NCBI GenBank assembly: GCA_003232595.1
Contig: QIIJ01000402.1
Span: 1 to 10,673, forward strand
Direction of reading: 5' to 3'
Length of the DNA: 10,673 nt
DNA from: Aurantimonadaceae bacterium
GTDB lineage: Bacteria > Pseudomonadota > Alphaproteobacteria > Rhizobiales > Rhizobiaceae
Both the position numbers and the translations under genes were made by a program. Below the pieces are notes generated by a model, which was not told where the DNA came from, did no database searches, and was given only the letters and a program-made list of their open reading frames with translations. Of the stretch, positions 1 to 5,942 are shown piece after piece (within the stretch, counting starts at the first letter, position 1; each line of letters begins with the position of its first letter).

Positions 1-786
1 ATGCGTACTGCTATGAGTTGTGTGGGTGCGGCGCGTTGTGAAATGTCAAACTATGACGAGCAGCGTGCCCTTCGTGGCATCATTAATGAATATGTTGATG
101 AAATGCATCGCCCGTCTTTCCCATACAAATTCAAGTTCAAGTTTTCCGGTTGCGGCAACGACTGCGTCAACGCCATTCACCGTGCCGACTTTGCTGTGAT
201 TGGAACCTGGCGCGATGACATCAAGATCAAGCAGGATGAGGTCAAGGAATACATCAACGAGCATGGCCGCAAATACACCATTGACCATGTGGTTTCCATG
301 TGCCCGACCCGTGCGGTCAGCCTGAACGATGATGATACCATTGAAATTGACAATTCAAGCTGCGTTCGCTGCATGCACTGCATCAATGTCATGAACAAAG
401 CCCTGTCACCCGGCGATGACAAGGGGGTTTCCATCATGATCGGCGGTAAACGGTCGCTGAAAGTTGGTGACTTGATGGGCACCATGATTGTGCCATTCAT
501 GAAGCTCGACACTGATGAAGACTACGAGAAACTTACGGAATTTGCCGGTGAGACAATGGAATTCTTTGCTGATAATGCGCTTGAGCATGAGCGTATTGGT
601 GAAACCATTGACCGTATCGGACTGCCTGCATTCCTTGAGGCGATGGAAATTGATCCTGATCCGAATATGGTCAATCATCCGCGTACTTCGAGTTATGTTC
701 GCACAGATGATTTCACCGAAGAGGCCGAGAAATATTTCGAACGCAAAAAGGCCAGGGAGGCCGGGCAAGTGGTAGCTGCTGAATAG
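1..786 (+). CDS. dsrA: Reverse dissimilatory sulfite reductase alpha subunit DsrA (5' end missing)
   Basis: C-terminal 261 residues of the alpha subunit of the cytoplasmic siroheme sulfite reductase, which in sulfur oxidizers runs towards sulfite formation. Seen: siroheme/[4Fe-4S] cysteines C7-x5-C13 and C51-x3-C55, with the same spacing (6, 38, 4) as Desulfovibrio vulgaris DsrA C177/C183/C221/C225, and an inserted ferredoxin domain with C101-Pro and C121-x2-C124-x2-C127. By that alignment about 170 N-terminal residues lie upstream of the window. The ATG at base 1 is therefore an internal Met codon, not the start. The gene ends at TAG 784-786, and an 89-nt spacer separates it from dsrB, its obligate partner in the alpha2beta2 enzyme. 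The oxidative direction is inferred from dsrEFH and dsrL downstream, not from this fragment itself. Confidence 0.97.
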   Translation: MRTAMSCVGAARCEMSNYDEQRALRGIINEYVDEMHRPSFPYKFKFKFSGCGNDCVNAIHRADFAVIGTWRDDIKIKQDEVKEYINEHGRKYTIDHVVSMCPTRAVSLNDDDTIEIDNSSCVRCMHCINVMNKALSPGDDKGVSIMIGGKRSLKVGDLMGTMIVPFMKLDTDEDYEKLTEFAGETMEFFADNALEHERIGETIDRIGLPAFLEAMEIDPDPNMVNHPRTSSYVRTDDFTEEAEKYFERKKAREAGQVVAAE

Positions 787-865
787 GTGGCTGACCGAAA
801 ATTCGATTGATTTTAATTGCGAGCCCTTGATTTCACAGGGTTGAATACGGGTTCGCCTTCCTATT

Positions 866-870
866 GGAGG
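866..870 (+). promoter_or_regulatory. Ribosome binding site of dsrB
   Basis: GGAGG lies five bases before ATG 876. It decides the start: an in-frame TTG at 864 overlaps this site and would add four residues (MEEF) not expected in DsrB. Confidence 0.85.
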
Positions 871-875
871 AATTC

Positions 876-1958
876 ATGAGTACTGCTGTTGCAACTCCAC
901 GCACCGCGATTGAATCCGGTGTACCGGATCCATTCCAGTATATGCACCCAAAGCTTATCGCCAATTATGGCAACTGGGACTGGCATGACCGTCCGCGCCC
1001 CGGCGTTCTGCGCCACGTATCCAAAACCGGTGATACCGTCTGGACCGTTCGCGCCGGAACCCAGCGCCAGACCGATGTTTATACACTGCGTCTGCTTTGC
1101 GATATCGCTGACAATTTTGCCGAAGGCCATTTCCGCTTCACGACCAGATGCAATATGGAATTCATGCTGAGTACAGAAGACAAAGTTGCACCGCTGATTG
1201 AAAAACTGGAAGCCGAGGGTTTTCCGGTCGGTGGCACAGGCAACTCTGTTTCGATGATTTCCCACACCCAGGGCTGGCTGCACTGCGATATTCCGGGCAC
1301 CGATGCTTCCGGTGTGGTGAAAAGCCTGATGGACAGCATGTATAATGAGTTCATCAAGGAAGAAATGCCGAACAGGGTTCGCATCACCACCTCATGCTGT
1401 CAGATCAACTGCGGCGGGCAGGGCGATATTGCCATCAATGTGCAATATACCAAGCCACCGAAAATCAACCATGATCTTGTGGCGAACGTCTGCGAACGCC
1501 CGGCAGTTGTTGCCCGTTGCCCGGTAGCAGCAATTCGCCCTGCCATGGTCAATGGCAAGCCATCGCTGGAGGTTGACGAAAAGAAGTGCATTTGCTGTGG
1601 CGCCTGTTATCCGCCATGCCCGCCGATGCAGATCAACAGCGAAGATTCCACGAAGCTTGCCATCTGGGTTGGCGGTAAGCATTCCAATGCGCGCTCCAAA
1701 CCGACGTTCCACAAACTGGTTGTTGCCAATCTTCCCAACAACCCGCCGCGTTGGCCTGAGGTTGAAAAAATTGTGATGAAAATTCTCTACACCTACAAAG
1801 ACAATGCCCGGGATTATGAGCGCATGGGTGAATGGATCGACAGGATTGGCTGGCCGCGTTTCTTTGATATGACTGAATTGGCATTTACCAAGCATCATCT
1901 TGATACATGGACCGGCGCACGCCATCTCATGAACGCTTCTGCCCATGTCCGCTTCTAA
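876..1958 (+). CDS. dsrB: Reverse dissimilatory sulfite reductase beta subunit DsrB
   Basis: Complete 360-residue beta subunit, the usual family length. It carries the cysteines that bind the [4Fe-4S] cluster coupled to the catalytic siroheme: C137, C174-C175 and C179. The 37-residue step from C137 to C174 matches D. vulgaris DsrB C151 to C188/C189/C193. A ferredoxin domain follows with C238-x2-C241-x2-C244-x3-C248-Pro, plus C-P at the preceding 'ARCPVAAI' segment. With DsrA it forms the cytoplasmic alpha2beta2 enzyme that oxidizes DsrC-bound sulfane sulfur to sulfite. The ATG at 876 has an ideal GGAGG. No dsrD follows, and the next gene is dsrE, which fits a sulfur oxidizer. No sign of damage or foreign codon use. 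Confidence 0.98.
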   Translation: MSTAVATPRTAIESGVPDPFQYMHPKLIANYGNWDWHDRPRPGVLRHVSKTGDTVWTVRAGTQRQTDVYTLRLLCDIADNFAEGHFRFTTRCNMEFMLSTEDKVAPLIEKLEAEGFPVGGTGNSVSMISHTQGWLHCDIPGTDASGVVKSLMDSMYNEFIKEEMPNRVRITTSCCQINCGGQGDIAINVQYTKPPKINHDLVANVCERPAVVARCPVAAIRPAMVNGKPSLEVDEKKCICCGACYPPCPPMQINSEDSTKLAIWVGGKHSNARSKPTFHKLVVANLPNNPPRWPEVEKIVMKILYTYKDNARDYERMGEWIDRIGWPRFFDMTELAFTKHHLDTWTGARHLMNASAHVRF

Positions 1959-1989
1959 AGCGGGGTGGATTGAACCAATCGTCAGTTGC

Positions 1990-1995
1990 GGAGAG
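1990..1995 (+). promoter_or_regulatory. Ribosome binding site of dsrE (supports a GTG start)
   Basis: GGAGAG sits five bases before GTG 2001. An in-frame TTG at 1986 lies upstream of this site and has no comparable purine-rich site of its own. Confidence 0.75.
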
Positions 1996-2000
1996 TTGAA

Positions 2001-2393
2001 GTGAAGTTTGGAATTGTTGTAAACGAAGGGCCATACACCCATCAGGCCGCTGATACCGCCTATCAGTTCACCAAGGCTGTGCTGGAAAAAGGACACGAAG
2101 TCTATCGTGTGTTTTTCTATCACGACGGGGTAAATGTAGGTACCCGGATGACTGTGCCGCCGCAGGATGAACGTCATATTCAGCGAAACTGGTCGGAATT
2201 GGGTGAAAAATACAAACTCGACATGGTAGTCTGTATTGCTGCTGCCCAGCGCCGTGGCATCATGGATGAAAATGAAGCCAAAAGGCAGGGGCTTGATGGC
2301 GACAACATCGCTCCCGGTTTCAGGATTTCCGGTCTTGGGCAATTGATTGAAGCTGGCATTCAGGCGGATCGCCTGGTCACATTTGGCGATTAG
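2001..2393 (+). CDS. dsrE: Sulfurtransferase subunit DsrE (TusD homologue)
   Basis: 130-residue DsrE/TusD protein, catalytic subunit of the cytoplasmic (DsrE2F2H2) sulfur carrier complex. It takes sulfane sulfur from TusA-type donors and exchanges it with DsrC. The persulfide-forming cysteine is C78, in the segment VVCIAAAQRRGI, the same number as the A. vinosum active-site residue. The end (SGLGQLIEAG...DRLVTFGD) is also typical of the family. I chose GTG 2001 because the product then begins MKFGIVVNEG, like known DsrE proteins, gives the exact family length and places the cysteine at 78. The first gene of the dsrEFH trio, it lies 42 nt after dsrB. Presence of DsrE with its cysteine is the best single marker here of the sulfur-oxidizing pathway. 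Confidence 0.97.
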   Translation: MKFGIVVNEGPYTHQAADTAYQFTKAVLEKGHEVYRVFFYHDGVNVGTRMTVPPQDERHIQRNWSELGEKYKLDMVVCIAAAQRRGIMDENEAKRQGLDGDNIAPGFRISGLGQLIEAGIQADRLVTFGD

Positions 2394-2407
2394 GTGAGGC
2401 AGGATTT

Positions 2408-2839
2408 ATGAGCGATATTCCCGAGGAAGCAAGCGGAATCGTCAAAAAGTTCCTCTATGTAAATCGCAAGGCACCTCACGGCACGATTTACGCGCTGGAA
2501 TCTCTCGAAGTAGTATTGATTGGCGCGGCTTTTGAACAGGATGTCTCGCTGGCGTTCCTTGATGACGGTGTATTCCAGCTGGTCAAGGGCCAGGATACGG
2601 CCGATATCGGTGTAAAGAATTTTTCGCCAACCTATCGTGCCCTCGGTGATTTTGAAGTGACAAAACTTTATGTCGAAAAAGAATCACTGGCTGAACGCGG
2701 ATTGAGCAAAGATGACCTGATGGAAATCATGTATGAGGACGAGGATGATGACTGGGAAGAAAAGCCCTCCATCAAACTGGTCAATCGTACAGAGCTTGCA
2801 GCCGTTATGGCCGGGCAAGACGTGATCCTGAGTTTTTAA
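2408..2839 (+). CDS. dsrF: Sulfurtransferase complex subunit DsrF (TusC homologue)
   Basis: 143-residue DsrF/TusC family protein, structural subunit of the DsrEFH hexamer. Seen: a DsrE-like Rossmann-type fold with the early TIYALESLEVVLIGAAF strand-helix and the family ending 'MAGQDVILSF'. The protein has no cysteine at all, so it cannot itself carry a persulfide. That suits the view that DsrE and, secondarily, DsrH hold the reactive cysteines. It is a few residues longer than A. vinosum DsrF (136 by my recollection), and the excess seems to be an acidic stretch near residues 109-118 (YEDEDDDWEE). ATG 2408 follows GAGG at 2396-2399 by eight bases. It lies 14 nt after dsrE and 12 nt before dsrH, so the three are co-translated. 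Confidence 0.95.
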   Translation: MSDIPEEASGIVKKFLYVNRKAPHGTIYALESLEVVLIGAAFEQDVSLAFLDDGVFQLVKGQDTADIGVKNFSPTYRALGDFEVTKLYVEKESLAERGLSKDDLMEIMYEDEDDDWEEKPSIKLVNRTELAAVMAGQDVILSF

Positions 2840-2851
2840 GGCGAATAGCAG

Positions 2852-3157
2852 ATGTCAATTCTACACACAGTGAACAAATCGCCATTTGAAAAGCAGACAT
2901 TAAATTCCTGCATTGCGCATGCATTGGATGGTGATGCAATTTTGATGGTTGAGGACGGGGTCTATGGTGCTATTGATGGCACGGCGGCTGCGACTCAACT
3001 GGCAGCAAATAAAAACATATCTATATACGCGTTAGGGCCGGACCTTAACGCGCGGGGTTTGGGAGAAGCAAAACTCGTAAGCGGATTAACCATTGTGGAC
3101 TATAATGGGTTTGTGGACTTGGCCGTCGAGCACGACAAGACCCAATCATGGTTATAA
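2852..3157 (+). CDS. dsrH: Sulfurtransferase complex subunit DsrH (TusB homologue)
   Basis: 101-residue DsrH/TusB family protein, third subunit of the DsrEFH sulfur carrier. It opens with MSILHTVNKSPF and keeps the conserved C20 (LNSC), equivalent to A. vinosum DsrH Cys20, which supports but is less critical than DsrE C78. The rest matches the short alpha/beta fold (ILMVEDGVY, ISIYALGPDL, VDYNGFVDL). The start ATG has only a weak purine stretch, AAGG, about ten bases upstream, so translation may depend on coupling to dsrF. Codons 53-80 look different from neighbouring genes, with ATA, TTA, CGG, GGG and GGA together. The end of the gene also contains a TATAAT that might serve dsrC. Confidence 0.95.
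   Translation: MSILHTVNKSPFEKQTLNSCIAHALDGDAILMVEDGVYGAIDGTAAATQLAANKNISIYALGPDLNARGLGEAKLVSGLTIVDYNGFVDLAVEHDKTQSWL
3101..3106 (+). promoter_or_regulatory. Candidate -10 box of an internal dsrC promoter
   Basis: A perfect TATAAT within the last codons of dsrH, about 127 nt upstream of dsrC. The bases 16-18 nt upstream (around 3077-3084) do not resemble TTGACA and there is no TGn extension, so it may be chance or need an activator. Interest comes from the report that dsrC in A. vinosum is also transcribed from its own internal promoter. Confidence 0.3.
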
Positions 3158-3166
3158 AAAACAGGT

Positions 3167-3202
3167 CCGACTGCAACAACTTGAACCTCATCGGGCAGTT
3201 GG
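3167..3202 (+). other. Hairpin in the dsrH-dsrC spacer
   Basis: CCGACTGC (3167-3174) can pair with GCAGTTGG (3195-3202), giving eight base pairs including one G-U, with a 20-nt loop. No run of T follows, so it does not look like an intrinsic terminator. A role as an mRNA 5' stabilizer or processing stop for dsrC is inference. Confidence 0.4.
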
Positions 3203-3232
3203 CTTCGATGAAAACACTAGAAGGAACGACCA

Positions 3233-3565
3233 ATGGCGTATGAATTGAATGGCGCAACAATTGAAGCTGATGAAGAGGGTTACATCACTGATTTGAGTGT
3301 CTGGAATCAGGATCTGGCCAAACTGATCGCCGAAGATGAGAACATCGACATGAATGACGAGCACTGGGAAGTTGTGAACTTCCTTCGTGATTATTACGAA
3401 GAGTACCAGATTGCGCCTGCCGTTCGTGTGTTGATCAAGGCCGTTAAAAAATCCATGGGAAAGGACAAAGGTAACAACAAATACCTTTACACCCTGTTTC
3501 CCTACGGTCCTGCAAAACAGGCTTGTAAGATCGCCGGTCTGCCCAAGCCAACCGGTTGCGTATAA
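3233..3565 (+). CDS. dsrC: Sulfur carrier/substrate protein DsrC (TusE family)
   Basis: 110-residue small cytoplasmic protein that serves as the substrate carrier of DsrAB. A persulfidated or trisulfide DsrC is oxidized to sulfite, and the thiol/disulfide form interacts with DsrK. The C-terminal swinging arm is intact: PYGPAKQACKIAGLPKPTGC then Val, giving C98 (CysB) and C109 (CysA, penultimate), 11 residues apart as in true DsrC rather than single-cysteine homologues. Start ATG 3233 has AAGGA at 3221-3225, seven bases away. It stands apart from its neighbours by 75 nt upstream and 66 nt downstream, the longest spacers after dsrA-dsrB, and both hold inverted repeats. Since DsrC is needed in excess over the enzymes, separate expression is plausible. 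Confidence 0.98.
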   Translation: MAYELNGATIEADEEGYITDLSVWNQDLAKLIAEDENIDMNDEHWEVVNFLRDYYEEYQIAPAVRVLIKAVKKSMGKDKGNNKYLYTLFPYGPAKQACKIAGLPKPTGCV

Positions 3566-3590
3566 GCCTGAGCTAATTCATCTGAACTAC

Positions 3591-3602
3591 CTGGCCGGCC
3601 AG
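3591..3602 (+). repeat. 12-bp perfect palindrome in the dsrC-dsrM spacer
   Basis: CTGGCCGGCCAG is self-complementary over 12 bases. As RNA it makes at most a four-pair stem with a CCGG loop; as DNA it could be a protein site. No T-run follows, so it is not a classic terminator. Confidence 0.5.
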
Positions 3603-3604
3603 AT

Positions 3605-3618
3605 CGTTGTCGGCAACG
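3605..3618 (+). other. Small hairpin touching the dsrM ribosome binding site
   Basis: CGTTG (3605-3609) pairs with CAACG (3614-3618) around a TCGG loop. Its last base is the first G of the dsrM Shine-Dalgarno sequence, so it may affect ribosome access. Function is inference. Confidence 0.35.
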
Positions 3619-3625
3619 GGAGGGG
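3618..3625 (+). promoter_or_regulatory. Ribosome binding site of dsrM (supports a TTG start)
   Basis: GGGAGGGG is a strong site six bases before TTG 3632. No ATG lies at the right place, and the nearby GTG codons are out of the dsrM frame. Confidence 0.75.
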
Positions 3626-3631
3626 TGTGTC

Positions 3632-4348
3632 TTGATTTCGACACTTTATGCGCTGCTGTTTTACATTGCCACAATTGTGTTGGTGGTTGGTGTTGCAAGA
3701 CGGGTCTGGGAATACTGGCGTATTCCTCAGCCGGTCAAGATCGCGCTGACACCGGCACCCACCACACGAAGTGGTGTCGTTGTTCGCATGGTGCGGGAAG
3801 TGGTGTTGTTTGAAACCCTTTTCAAGTCCAACAAATGGATTTGGGTCTTTGGCTGGGTATTTCATTTTGGCTTGTTGCTGGTGCTGATCCGCCATTTGCG
3901 CTACTTCACAGAACCGATCTGGTGGTGGGTATCGCTGTTGCAAAGCGCTGGAATCTATGCCGGTTTTGCGATGTTTTTTGGGCTCATCGGCCTGCTGATC
4001 CGCCGTATTGTCGTCAACCGGGTTCGTTATATATCTGCGCCTTCCGACTATTTGATGTTGCTCTTGTTGCTTGGCATCGGATTCAGCGGACTGATGCTGC
4101 AATATGTGGTCAAAACCGACATCGTCATGGTCAAGGTATTTTTCCTCGGACTGTTGCGTTTTGACTTGCAGCCATTGCCGACCGATATTCCGGTACTGGT
4201 CCATCTGGGACTGGTGGTTATGTTGATGATTGTTTTTCCAATATCAAAGCTGATGCACGCACCGGGGGTTTTCCTCAACCCGGCATTGACCATGGTCGAT
4301 AATCCTCGCGAAAAACGCTATGTGCCCTCTCGAGCGAACGGGCAATAG
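3632..4348 (+). CDS. dsrM: Membrane cytochrome b DsrM, quinone-interacting subunit (TTG start)
   Basis: 238-residue integral membrane dihaem cytochrome b of the NarI-like family. It exchanges electrons between the quinone pool and DsrK. Five membrane helices are evident, at about residues 4-22, 70-90, 98-122, 138-160 and 185-207. The likely haem ligands are H78 and H88 in helix 2 and H191 and H209 in helix 5. Their spacings of 10 and 18 equal those of NarI H56/H66 and H187/H205. Between helices 1 and 2 lies a loop with basic residues (VARRVWEYW). TTG 3632 is the only start that gives the family N-terminus (MISTLYALLFYIATIVLVVG) and it has a strong ribosome site. It ends 10 nt before dsrK, with which it forms the core membrane module. 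Confidence 0.95.
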   Translation: MISTLYALLFYIATIVLVVGVARRVWEYWRIPQPVKIALTPAPTTRSGVVVRMVREVVLFETLFKSNKWIWVFGWVFHFGLLLVLIRHLRYFTEPIWWWVSLLQSAGIYAGFAMFFGLIGLLIRRIVVNRVRYISAPSDYLMLLLLLGIGFSGLMLQYVVKTDIVMVKVFFLGLLRFDLQPLPTDIPVLVHLGLVVMLMIVFPISKLMHAPGVFLNPALTMVDNPREKRYVPSRANGQ

Positions 4349-4351
4349 GAG
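4347..4351 (+). promoter_or_regulatory. Ribosome binding site of dsrK
   Basis: AGGAG overlaps the dsrM stop codon and is seven bases before ATG 4359. It favours that start over the in-frame ATG 4320 inside dsrM. Confidence 0.7.
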
Positions 4352-4358
4352 CGGAGCG

Positions 4359-5942
4359 ATGGTTGAACTGGTCATTGACAACAAGATATCCAACACGTCG
4401 ATCGACGACCCGCTGGCACCGCCCTGCATGACAGCGGGTGCGATGGAAGGCAGCAAACCGTATGTTGCTGCACCCGAGCACAACGAAAAACTGGGTTTTC
4501 CCGGTGAGTTGGTTGACGGCTGGCAGGAAAAGGCCATTGCCCGCATGGGTGAGATTGCCCGCACCAATAGAGCATTCAAGGTCTATCTCGATACCTGCAT
4601 CAAATGCGGTGCCTGTACCGACAAATGCCACTACTACTTGGGGTCAGGCGATCCAAAAAACATGCCGGTGGCGCGTCAGGATCTGTTGCGCGCAGTCTAT
4701 CGCCGCTATTTCACATTCGCGGGCAAATATTTCCCCAAGCTGGTTGGTGCGGTTGATCTCACACGAGAAGTGCTCGACGACTGGTATTCCTATTACCACC
4801 AGTGTTCGCAATGCCGCCGTTGCGCCGTGTTCTGCCCGGTGGGCATTGATACCGCTGAAATTTCCATGGCGGCCCGTGATATCATGGACCATATCGGCAT
4901 GGGCCAGAAATACTGCAACGAAATCATCGGCAAGGTGATGGATATAGGCAACAATCTCGGCCTCAATGAAAAAGCCCTGAAGGCCACGATGGAAGACCTC
5001 GAAGAGGACATTGAGGACGAGACCGGCGTAGCAGTTCGTATTCCGGTCGACGAGAAGGGTGCCGATATCCTGCTCATCACCCCGAGTGCCGACTTTTTTG
5101 CCGAACCCCACATCGATGGCCTGATCGGTTATGCCAAGGTGTTCCATGCGGCAGGTGTCAGTTGGACAGTGAGTTCCTATGCCTCGGAAGCTGCCAATTT
5201 TGGCCTGTTTATCGGCTCGCAGGAAAACACCGCCATCCTCTGCAAGCGCATCCAAAAAGCTGCCAAAGATCTTGGCGTTAAACGGATTATTTTCGGTGAG
5301 TGCGGTCATGCCTGGCGTGTCGCCTACAATTTCCTCAATACATTGGGCGGGCCGTTTGACTTTTTGGACCAGAATTATCCCATTCCACAGCATATTCTGG
5401 AATTCACCTGGGACCAGATCGAGTGCGGTAATCTCAATCTCGACAAGTCAAGAAACGACAAATTTCGGCTGACATTCCATGATTCCTGCAATGTGGCGCG
5501 CGCATCGCGTATGGGCGATATGCCCGGTGGTCAGTTTGAAATTCCGCGAAATGTTATTAAGGCTGTCTGCAACAATTATTTCGAAATGCCGGAAGAAACC
5601 ATCAAAGAGAAAACCCTGTGCTGCGGTGGTGGTGGTGGTCTTTTGACCGATGATTTAATGGACATTCGCAAGAAGGGGGCCAGCCCGCGCATGCACGCCA
5701 TGCAGCAGGTGGAGCAGGATCACGGGGTCAACCATCTGGTGGCAATCTGTGCCATCTGCAAAACCCAGTTTGCCAAGATGTTGCCTGAATTTGGTTTTGA
5801 ACGCGACGCAATACTTTCAATACATCAACTGGTTTCCAATGCGATTATATTGGAAGGCCAGATTGATGAAGACGATGATGATGATGATATCGACGAGATA
5901 CCGGAACCACCCGGTGCCTCGGCAACCGGAGTTGGATCATGA
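4359..5942 (+). CDS. dsrK: HdrD-like iron-sulfur protein DsrK of the DsrMKJOP complex
   Basis: 527-residue cytoplasmic, membrane-associated iron-sulfur protein related to heterodisulfide reductase HdrD. It is the likely site where DsrC thiol/disulfide is processed, with electrons passing to DsrM. Domains in order: two ferredoxin motifs, C80-x2-C83-x2-C86-x3-C90 and C149-x2-C152-x2-C155-x3-C159-Pro; a degenerate first CCG-type half with C315; then a full CCG domain with C377, C421-C422-Gly and C464-x2-C467, expected to hold the special catalytic cluster. The protein ends in an acidic, proline-containing tail (about residues 503-517) that includes six Asp in a row. ATG 4359 with AGGAG gives MVELVIDNK; the longer frame from 4320 is unlikely. 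The stop overlaps the dsrL start as ATGA, implying translational coupling. Confidence 0.97.
   Translation: MVELVIDNKISNTSIDDPLAPPCMTAGAMEGSKPYVAAPEHNEKLGFPGELVDGWQEKAIARMGEIARTNRAFKVYLDTCIKCGACTDKCHYYLGSGDPKNMPVARQDLLRAVYRRYFTFAGKYFPKLVGAVDLTREVLDDWYSYYHQCSQCRRCAVFCPVGIDTAEISMAARDIMDHIGMGQKYCNEIIGKVMDIGNNLGLNEKALKATMEDLEEDIEDETGVAVRIPVDEKGADILLITPSADFFAEPHIDGLIGYAKVFHAAGVSWTVSSYASEAANFGLFIGSQENTAILCKRIQKAAKDLGVKRIIFGECGHAWRVAYNFLNTLGGPFDFLDQNYPIPQHILEFTWDQIECGNLNLDKSRNDKFRLTFHDSCNVARASRMGDMPGGQFEIPRNVIKAVCNNYFEMPEETIKEKTLCCGGGGGLLTDDLMDIRKKGASPRMHAMQQVEQDHGVNHLVAICAICKTQFAKMLPEFGFERDAILSIHQLVSNAIILEGQIDEDDDDDDIDEIPEPPGASATGVGS
5874..5888 (+). repeat. GAT trinucleotide repeat in the dsrK tail
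   Basis: Five GAT codons in tandem, preceded by GAC, encode Asp505-Asp510 of DsrK. Gain or loss of units would keep the reading frame. Confidence 0.9.

Noticed and set aside
1968..1980. GATTG-aac-CAATC inverted repeat between dsrB and dsrE
   Set aside because: Only five pairs with a three-base loop and no T-run; too small to support as a terminator or operator.
1392..2342. 316-codon open frame on the - strand across dsrB and dsrE
   Set aside because: It spans two well-supported + strand genes and the spacer between them, with no recognisable protein features.
3181..3210. TTGAAC as a -35 box just ahead of dsrC
   Set aside because: No acceptable -10 follows at 16-18 bases (TCGATG at best), so it is weaker than the TATAAT at 3101.
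3587..4204. 205-codon - strand frame opposite dsrM, rich in Gln and His
   Set aside because: The composition is what is expected from the complement of a membrane protein gene. DsrM on the other strand has all ligands.
5625..5639. Five tandem GGT codons in dsrK
   Set aside because: They encode the glycine run after the conserved CCG motif, which is normal for this domain family, so protein constraint explains it.
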